Source: Gammaproteobacteria bacterium (GTDB taxonomy: Bacteria > Pseudomonadota > Gammaproteobacteria > HTCC5015). From it: 6,474 nucleotides of DNA. The notes beneath the pieces were generated by a model, which was not told the origin of the DNA, made no database searches, and saw only the letters and a list, made by a program, of their open reading frames with translations. A program made the translations under genes and the position numbers. Each line of letters begins with the position of its first letter. The stretch's first letter is position 1. This document shows positions 1 through 5,061 of this stretch, in pieces. The stretch covers positions 1 through 6,474 of the forward strand of contig JAHDBX010000103.1 of assembly GCA_020630145.1 (NCBI GenBank), read 5' to 3'.

Positions 1-1580
1 AAGCCTTACAAGACGCCTCAGCGCTAGATTGGATAGCACTGTTTATACTAAAACGTAAGTTTAGCCCTAAAAGCCAGTTATTTATTTTAACGAGTATTGT
101 TGCTTTATTATCTGGTTTTATGAACAATGTTGGTGCACTAGCATTGATTATGCCGATTGCTATTCAAACCGCACGCAAAAATAAGATGTCACCATCTGAG
201 ATATTAATGCCTATTTCTTTCGCATCAATTCTGGGTGGCTTAATGACCTTGATTGGCACACCGCCCAATATACTTGTTGCGAACTATCGCGCCGCTGCGG
301 TAGGCGAAAGTTTTTCATTATTTGACTTTTTACCTGTAGGCATACTATTAGTTGTATTCGGCGTATTGTTTATTCTGTTGTTTTCATCATATTTAATACC
401 TAAACGTCAAACGGCCTCTAACAACGAAGATATTTTTGAAATTAACGATTATATAGTTGAAGTACAAGTAGAAGAAAACTCCAGTTTACTAGGTGAAAGT
501 ATAGAAAAATTTGAAGCAGGTATTGAAGGCGAGTTAGAGGTTATTGGTATTATTCGTGGCAATAAGCGCTTTGCCGGAAAAATACAACTTAAGAAAAAGG
601 AGATACACCACAAAGATATCCTAATCCTGAGAGCTGATACTAATGCTTTAAAAACATCTATAGAGAAGAAATCACTGACTATTGTTGGTGATGTAACCCT
701 CAAAAATAGCGATCTAAAGTCAGAAGATATTACCTTAATGGAAGTAGTGGTTACACCTAGTTCACGTTTAGCAGGGCGAACATTTCAAGGCTTGCGTTTG
801 CGTTCACGTTACGGTATTGCCTTATTAGGTATCTCTCGTCAGGGTAAAGCTTTTAAAAATCGTTTAAACCATGTGACATTAAAAGCCGGTGACGTGATTT
901 TATTCCAAGGTGAAGAAGCCACGATTAATGACCATATTGCACGCCTAGGCTGCCTACCCTTAGCCAACCGCAAGTTACGCCTAAACAACTCCAGAACAGC
1001 TGGCCAAATACTTTTTGTATTTGCTGCGGCCATTATTGCCACTATTACTGACGCAACACCGGTTTACATAAGCTTTAGTTGCGCTATCTTATTCTTGGTA
1101 TTAATTAAAACGCTTAATATGCGTGATATATACAATAATATAGATTGGTCTGTTATTTTATTGTTAGCCGGCTTAATCCCTGTTGGCAATGCTGTACAAA
1201 CAACCGGCATGGCAGAACTGATTGCTAACCAACTTTATAACCTCAGTGCCTTTATTGGCCCATTGGGCATATTAGTATTGTTAATGGTTCTAACCATGAC
1301 ACTGTCCGACATTCTCAATAACGCGGCAACAGCCGTTATACTCGCCCCAATTGCGATGACTTTGGCTCAAAGCATGCAGGTTAACCCTGATGCGTATTTA
1401 ATGGCTGTTGCTGTAGGTGCTTCTTGTGCGTTTCTTACGCCAATTGGGCATCAAAACAATATTCTAGTCATGGGTCCAGGCGGCTACCAGTTTGGTGATT
1501 ACTGGCGTTTAGGCCTACCATTAGAGCTTCTGATTGTATGTGTCAGCACACCTGCTATTTACTTTATTTGGGGCTTATAA
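1..1580 (+). CDS. SLC13/DASS-family anion permease with two RCK_C domains (5' partial), probable sulfate transporter
   Basis: Inner-membrane secondary transporter of the SLC13 (divalent anion:Na+ symporter) family; sulfate is the inferred substrate, from the sulfur genes downstream. The reading frame is open from base 3 to the TAA at 1578-1580, so the ATG at base 120 is internal: the 39 codons before it already encode membrane sequence. Of 525 visible residues, about 1-130 form the first membrane half, with a GFMNNVGALALIMP stretch and IGTPPNILV. Two soluble RCK_C (TrkA_C) domains follow at about 147-228 (bases 441-686) and 243-324 (729-974). The second membrane half runs to the end. ASCAFLTPIGHQNNILV (1419-1469) fits the family signature [STACP]-S-x2-F-x2-P-[LIVM]-[GSA]-x3-N-x-[LIVM]-V. 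The halves echo each other (NNVGALALIMPIAI and NNAATAVILAPIAM), the family's internal duplication. Permeases of this layout are usually near 600 residues, so roughly 60-100 are missing on the left. Family is near certain; substrate is not, as citrate, dicarboxylates or other oxyanions remain possible. Confidence 0.93.
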   Translation, partial: ALQDASALDWIALFILKRKFSPKSQLFILTSIVALLSGFMNNVGALALIMPIAIQTARKNKMSPSEILMPISFASILGGLMTLIGTPPNILVANYRAAAVGESFSLFDFLPVGILLVVFGVLFILLFSSYLIPKRQTASNNEDIFEINDYIVEVQVEENSSLLGESIEKFEAGIEGELEVIGIIRGNKRFAGKIQLKKKEIHHKDILILRADTNALKTSIEKKSLTIVGDVTLKNSDLKSEDITLMEVVVTPSSRLAGRTFQGLRLRSRYGIALLGISRQGKAFKNRLNHVTLKAGDVILFQGEEATINDHIARLGCLPLANRKLRLNNSRTAGQILFVFAAAIIATITDATPVYISFSCAILFLVLIKTLNMRDIYNNIDWSVILLLAGLIPVGNAVQTTGMAELIANQLYNLSAFIGPLGILVLLMVLTMTLSDILNNAATAVILAPIAMTLAQSMQVNPDAYLMAVAVGASCAFLTPIGHQNNILVMGPGGYQFGDYWRLGLPLELLIVCVSTPAIYFIWGL

Positions 1581-1582
1581 AA

Positions 1583-2680
1583 TTAAAATAGGCGTGTTTG
1601 CAATGAACCTTTGCTAGCACCATCGTGTTTACTACGGTTTTCAGCATATAACTTACTAACACTTACACCCAACAAACGAACAGCCTTATCACCAGCCTGA
1701 GTTTTATCAAGCAAACCCATTAACTGCGGTAACATTTGCTCTTTAACTGAGTAGTATTGCTCACTCGTATGACTGCGCGTTATTAAAGTAAAATCATGGT
1801 ATTTCACCTTTAGGGTAATTGTTTTTGCGAATACTTCATGCTTTTGCATATGCCCTATTACTTGAACTAACAAGGTTTCAATATGCTGCTCTAAATCAGA
1901 TCGCTGATAAATATCTTGTGTAAATGTTGTTTCACGACCAATCGACTTTCGCACCCGATGAGGGTTCACTTCTCTATTATCAACACCTTGAGACAAAGAA
2001 TAATAGTAACTGCCCTGTTTACCAAAATGTTGGCAAAGCTGCGCTTCGCCCATACGAGCAAGGTCGGAAATTTTATGTATATTTAAACGGTGCATTTTTT
2101 TCGCTGTTACTTTACCCACACCAAATAGCTTTTTAACCGGCAAATCATGAATAATCGCCAGTGCTTTCTTTGGCTCAATAACAAACAAGCCATCTGGCTT
2201 GTCCATATCAGACGCTAATTTAGCCAAAAACTTATTATAAGAAACGCCTGCTGATGCTGTTAAGCCCGTATCTTTTTTTATATCCGCCTTAATTGCTTTG
2301 GCAATATAGGTAGCAGAACCTTTATAATGCGTATTAGCACTTACATCCAGATAAGCTTCATCAAGAGACAATGGTTCGATTAAGCCGGTAAATCGCCGAA
2401 ATACTGTATGTATTTGCTGAGATACTTCTCGGTAACGAGCAATACGTGGACGCACAAAAACAAGGTCTTTACATAATTGTGATGCTTTAAAAGAGGACAT
2501 AGCTGAATGTATGCCAAACTGCCTAGCCTCATAGCTAGCCGCTGCAACAACACCTCTAGAGTCAGGAGAACCGCCAACAACAAGCGGTTTACCGAGTAAG
2601 TCGGGGTTGTCCAGCTGTTCTACGGAAGCAAAAAAGGCATCCATATCGATATGAATTATTTTACGGAACGATTCTGGCAT
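1583..2680 (-). CDS. dinB: DNA polymerase IV (Y-family translesion polymerase)
   Basis: Error-prone polymerase that extends primers past damaged or stalled template; cytoplasmic. All hallmarks of a complete 365-residue DinB are present (E. coli has 351). IIHIDMDAFFASVEQ at residues 8-22 carries catalytic D12 and the steric-gate F17. SLDEAYLDVS at 105-114 carries D107 and E108. The palm continues with SAGVSYNKFLAKLASDMDKP. A helix-hairpin-helix segment (KKLFGVGKVTAKKM) spans 183-196, and the little-finger domain covers about 240-345. The last five residues, QTRLF, match the C-terminal sliding-clamp-binding motif. The ATG at 2680 is chosen because TGA is the first in-frame stop upstream, with no other start between, and the N-terminus aligns with E. 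coli MRKIIHVDMD plus four residues. No clear Shine-Dalgarno precedes it. It ends tail to tail with the permease and is divergent from the DUF547 gene. I see no LexA box in the 58 bp upstream. Confidence 0.97.
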   Translation of the reverse strand: MPESFRKIIHIDMDAFFASVEQLDNPDLLGKPLVVGGSPDSRGVVAAASYEARQFGIHSAMSSFKASQLCKDLVFVRPRIARYREVSQQIHTVFRRFTGLIEPLSLDEAYLDVSANTHYKGSATYIAKAIKADIKKDTGLTASAGVSYNKFLAKLASDMDKPDGLFVIEPKKALAIIHDLPVKKLFGVGKVTAKKMHRLNIHKISDLARMGEAQLCQHFGKQGSYYYSLSQGVDNREVNPHRVRKSIGRETTFTQDIYQRSDLEQHIETLLVQVIGHMQKHEVFAKTITLKVKYHDFTLITRSHTSEQYYSVKEQMLPQLMGLLDKTQAGDKAVRLLGVSVSKLYAENRSKHDGASKGSLQTRLF

Positions 2681-2692
2681 GTATATGTCTAT

Positions 2693-2723
2693 TTGCTGTC
2701 ACCACTATATTAATCCATATACT
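2693..2723 (+). promoter_or_regulatory. Weak candidate promoter for the DUF547 gene
   Basis: TATACT (2718-2723) is a good -10 hexamer for the rightward gene, but the nearest -35-like sequence, TTGCTG (2693-2698), is 19 bp away, longer than usual. It interleaves with the dinB promoter candidate on the other strand, so the two genes may compete for polymerase. The transcript would have a leader of only about 10 nt, consistent with the absence of a Shine-Dalgarno before the ATG at 2739. Confidence 0.25.
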
Positions 2724-2735
2724 ACTAACGAACAA
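2707..2735 (-). promoter_or_regulatory. Candidate sigma-70 promoter for dinB
   Basis: On the minus strand TTGTTC (2735-2730) and TAATAT (2712-2707) are separated by 17 bp, a good match to the -35/-10 consensus TTGACA/TATAAT with ideal spacing. Transcription would start near base 2700, leaving an untranslated leader of about 20 nt before the dinB ATG. This is a by-eye prediction in A+T-rich DNA where chance matches are common. Confidence 0.45.
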
Positions 2736-2738
2736 ACA

Positions 2739-3548
2739 ATGAAATTTATTCTTTTCTCACTATACCTATTGATATTATCTACTAACCCAGTACATGCAGC
2801 TACAAAGACAAGCAATTGGTTAGATTCTAACGAACAAAATTCACAAACAATCGATCACACTACTTGGCAAGTATTTTTACAAAAATACGTCAATACTGAC
2901 AATGACTCAAAAGTAAAATATGCGGCCGTAAGCAACTCAGATAAACAGGCCTTAAATGGCTATATAGATACATTAGGCTCCATAAACCCTTTACTTTATA
3001 AGCGAGCCGAACAATATGCATACTGGGCTAACTTATATAACGCTATCACGATAAAGCTTATACTCGATCACTACCCCGTTAAGTCTATTAAGAAAATTGA
3101 GTTAAGCAGAAGCTTTCGCCCCTGGAGCAGAGGCCCATGGGATGACGATGTCATTAGCATTAATAACACAGCCATAAGCTTAAATGATATAGAGCATGTA
3201 ATCTTACGGCCGATTTGGCAGGACCCACGCACCCACTACGCTGTTAACTGCGCCTCTATTGGTTGTCCTAATTTAGCCAATCAGGCCTTTACCGCCGAAA
3301 ATACAGAGCAGTTACTTGAACAAAATGCCAGCGCTTTTATCAATAGCAATAAAGGCCTTAAATACGTAGGCAAAAATAAAGTCGTCTTATCTAAAATTTA
3401 CTCATGGTATAAAGGTGACTTTGGCGATACCCAAGCTGAACTTATAGAACACCTTAAACAATATGCTGATAACGAGCGCCTAAAAGCCCTAAACAACAAT
3501 CCAAGTATAAAATACGAGTATAACTGGAATCTAAACGATGACAAATAA
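2739..3548 (+). CDS. DUF547 domain protein, predicted exported
   Basis: Exported protein of unknown function. The ATG at 2739 is preferred because it opens directly with a signal peptide: MKFILFSLYLLILSTNPVHA, cleavage after VHA at residue 20, then a polar mature N-terminus. An in-frame ATG at 2679 would add 20 residues with two Cys and two His that do not look like a leader, and it overlaps the dinB start codon. The 269-residue product has the DUF547 core at about 85-203: YWANLYNAITIKLILDHYP (95-113), SLNDIEHVILRP (147-158), then HYAVNCASIGCPNLA (166-180) with conserved H166, C171 and C176. SKIYSWYKGDFG (218-229) lies near the C-terminus. There is no lipobox or C-terminal anchor, so a soluble periplasmic or secreted location is inferred. 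The conserved His/Cys residues could form an active or metal site, but no activity is established to my knowledge. It is a single-gene unit ended by the terminator at 3593-3619, so no operon partner hints at its role. Confidence 0.88.
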   Translation: MKFILFSLYLLILSTNPVHAATKTSNWLDSNEQNSQTIDHTTWQVFLQKYVNTDNDSKVKYAAVSNSDKQALNGYIDTLGSINPLLYKRAEQYAYWANLYNAITIKLILDHYPVKSIKKIELSRSFRPWSRGPWDDDVISINNTAISLNDIEHVILRPIWQDPRTHYAVNCASIGCPNLANQAFTAENTEQLLEQNASAFINSNKGLKYVGKNKVVLSKIYSWYKGDFGDTQAELIEHLKQYADNERLKALNNNPSIKYEYNWNLNDDK

Positions 3549-3592
3549 GGTATTAACAAATCAGTAAGCCACAAGCCTAACTAAACACCTGT

Positions 3593-3619
3593 ACAGCACG
3601 CAATCACCGTGCTGTTTTT
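3593..3619 (+). terminator. Intrinsic terminator after the DUF547 gene
   Basis: An 8-bp perfect stem, ACAGCACG (3593-3600) with CGTGCTGT (3608-3615), encloses the 7-nt loop CAATCAC and runs into a run of five T (3615-3619). It begins 45 bp after the DUF547 stop codon and points rightward. It should insulate sat from read-through, so sat needs its own promoter in the region that follows. Confidence 0.88.
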
Positions 3620-3757
3620 ATTCCAAAATCACATATTTGTATAAGCTTTTATTCTTTTTAGTTTTAAAGGACATTGTTATTATGTGCGCCCTATTCTGCG
3701 CGTATTCTATATATATCCTGCGCATTATTAGATAAACACTTGTTTTTTATATGTTTT

Positions 3758-3779
3758 TTAATCATTAACAAATGATTAA
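3758..3779. repeat. Perfect 9-bp inverted repeat upstream of sat (possible operator)
   Basis: TTAATCATT (3758-3766) and AATGATTAA (3771-3779) are exact reverse complements around the 4-bp spacer AACA. The dyad ends 30 bp before the sat ATG. Its arms contain a single G:C pair each and it is not followed by a T run, so it would be a poor RNA hairpin or terminator; a binding site for a dimeric regulator is the likelier reading. It matches no operator that I can name with confidence. Confidence 0.5.
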
Positions 3780-3799
3780 TGCTCATCAACGTTGTATAC

Positions 3800-3805
3800 A
3801 GAGGA
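3800..3805 (+). promoter_or_regulatory. Ribosome binding site that fixes the sat start
   Basis: AGAGGA contains the GAGG core and lies 4 nt before ATG 3810. The only longer reading starts at a TTG (3792) with no Shine-Dalgarno, so this site supports the ATG at 3810 as the true start. Confidence 0.7.
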
Positions 3806-3809
3806 TTTC

Positions 3810-5027
3810 ATGTCAGGCCTAGTTAAACCCCATGGTGGCGGCGACCTAAAACCATTATTGCTTACTGGAGACGCGCTTACCGAAGCCAGCCAAAAAGCAC
3901 AATCACTTCCTAAAATCACACTAAGTTCACGTGAGGTGGGTGATTTAATCATGCTTGGCACCGGTGGCTTTACACCGCTTGAAGGCTTTATGAATAAAAA
4001 TGACTGGCACAGCGTTTGTCATCATATGAAACTGGCTAATGGCATTTTTTGGCCTATTCCAATAACCTTATCAACTAGCAAGGCTAAAGCAGAACTATTA
4101 AAGCCGGGCCAAGAAGTTGCACTATACGACGGCGCGACTGATGAGCTAATGGGTATACTCAAGCTTGAAGAAAAATACTCTATTGATAAAAAAGTAGAAT
4201 GTTTGGAAATTTTCCGTACTTGTGACGAAGCCCACCCTGGCGTTAAGATGGTTATGGAACAAGGCGATATAAACTTAGCTGGCCAGGTACAAGTATTATC
4301 TCAAGGCCATTTCCCAGCAACATACGGTGATCAGTACATGACACCCGCGCAAACACGTACTGCCTTTAAAGAACGTGGCTGGACTAAGGTAACGGCCTTT
4401 CAAACGCGTAACCCATTACACCGTTCACACGAATACCTTGTGAAATGTGCAATCGAAGTCAGTGACGGTGTACTTGTGCACTCACTACTGGGTAACTTGA
4501 AGCCAGGTGATATCCCTGCTGAAGTCCGCAGCAATGCTATCAGCACGCTTATTGATAAATACTTTGTTAATAATACCGTTATTCAAGCTGGTTACCCCTT
4601 AGATATGCGTTATGCGGGGCCAAGAGAAGCTTTGCTACACGCTGTATTCCGCCAAAACTACGGTTGTGCCTTCCTGATTGTAGGCCGTGACCACGCCGGT
4701 GTCGGTGATTATTACGGTGCATTCGATGCACATGAAATCTTTGACCAGTTACCAGAAGACGCACTTGAAATTAAAGCCATGAAGTTTGATTGGACTTTCT
4801 ACTGTAAAAAGTGTGGCGGTATGGCTTCAATGAAAACGTGCCCGCATGATGCAGAAGATCGCTTGCTGCTATCTGGCTCAAAATTGCGTAAACTACTCTC
4901 CGAAGATCAACCAGTACCTGAAAACTTCAGCCGCCCAGAAGTACTCGCTATACTAAGCCAGTACTATCAAAGCATAGAACAAGAAGACCGTGTTGAAGTC
5001 AAACTGGTAGGCGCATCAGCGCAATAA
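3810..5027 (+). CDS. sat: Sulfate adenylyltransferase (ATP sulfurylase), single-chain Sat type
   Basis: Cytoplasmic enzyme joining ATP and sulfate to give APS and pyrophosphate, the first step of sulfate assimilation; the same family also runs in reverse in sulfur oxidisers. The 405-residue product begins at ATG 3810 ([10 protein letters not shown]), backed by a Shine-Dalgarno; an in-frame TTG at 3792 is less likely. The N-terminal PUA-like domain covers about residues 1-170. The nucleotidyltransferase domain holds [12 protein letters not shown] (198-209, the QxRNPxHxxH ATP-sulfate site) and VGRDHAG (291-297). C332-x2-C335-x8-C344-x-H346 is a zinc-type motif found in many bacterial Sat proteins, and SGSKLR (355-360) follows. 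No APS-kinase domain is fused at the C-terminus, so this is sulfurylase only, unrelated to the CysD/CysN heterodimer. The siroheme reductase starts 34 bp downstream with no terminator between, implying one operon. The assimilatory role is inferred from that partner. Confidence 0.97.
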   Translation: MSGLVKPHGGGDLKPLLLTGDALTEASQKAQSLPKITLSSREVGDLIMLGTGGFTPLEGFMNKNDWHSVCHHMKLANGIFWPIPITLSTSKAKAELLKPGQEVALYDGATDELMGILKLEEKYSIDKKVECLEIFRTCDEAHPGVKMVMEQGDINLAGQVQVLSQGHFPATYGDQYMTPAQTRTAFKERGWTKVTAFQTRNPLHRSHEYLVKCAIEVSDGVLVHSLLGNLKPGDIPAEVRSNAISTLIDKYFVNNTVIQAGYPLDMRYAGPREALLHAVFRQNYGCAFLIVGRDHAGVGDYYGAFDAHEIFDQLPEDALEIKAMKFDWTFYCKKCGGMASMKTCPHDAEDRLLLSGSKLRKLLSEDQPVPENFSRPEVLAILSQYYQSIEQEDRVEVKLVGASAQ

Positions 5028-5061
5028 ACTCTTGAGTGAACTAACTTAGGCAAATGACAAT

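Larger units (their letters stand above)
3620..3809 (+). promoter_or_regulatory. Leader and promoter region of the sat operon
   Basis: This 190-bp A+T-rich stretch between the terminator and the sat ATG has no credible gene. It must carry the promoter of sat, but I cannot pick one confidently: there are several -10-like strings (TATTCT at 3703-3708, TATATA at 3708-3713, TTTAAT at 3757-3762), none with a good -35 at 16-18 bp. Three TGCGC pentamers stand out at 3685-3689, 3697-3701 and 3719-3723, and a perfect 9-bp inverted repeat lies at 3758-3779. Its length and structure suggest regulation, for example by a CysB-type activator responding to sulfur supply, but I see no diagnostic CysB site and this is inference. 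Confidence 0.5.

Noticed and set aside
449..1042. Minus-strand open frames of 84 and 67 codons inside the permease
   Set aside because: They lie wholly antisense to a well-supported gene, have no recognisable domain, and look like composition shadows.
120..1580. A complete 486-residue permease starting at ATG 120
   Set aside because: The frame is open to base 3 and its first 39 codons encode typical permease sequence continuous with the motif at 120; the start is off the window.
1550..1620. Terminator hairpin at the permease/dinB junction
   Set aside because: Only 4-bp complementarities (GTGT/ACAC near 1540 and GCAA/TTGC near 1600), without an adjoining T run on the right strand.
3792..3809. 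TTG start giving sat six more residues
   Set aside because: No Shine-Dalgarno before the TTG, whereas AGAGGA sits 4 nt before ATG 3810; the added residues MYTEDF have no family support.
5028..5037. ACTCTTGAGT as a hairpin or terminator after sat
   Set aside because: Only 4-bp arms with a 2-base gap and no T run; it cannot fold usefully, so sat and the reductase are taken as co-transcribed.
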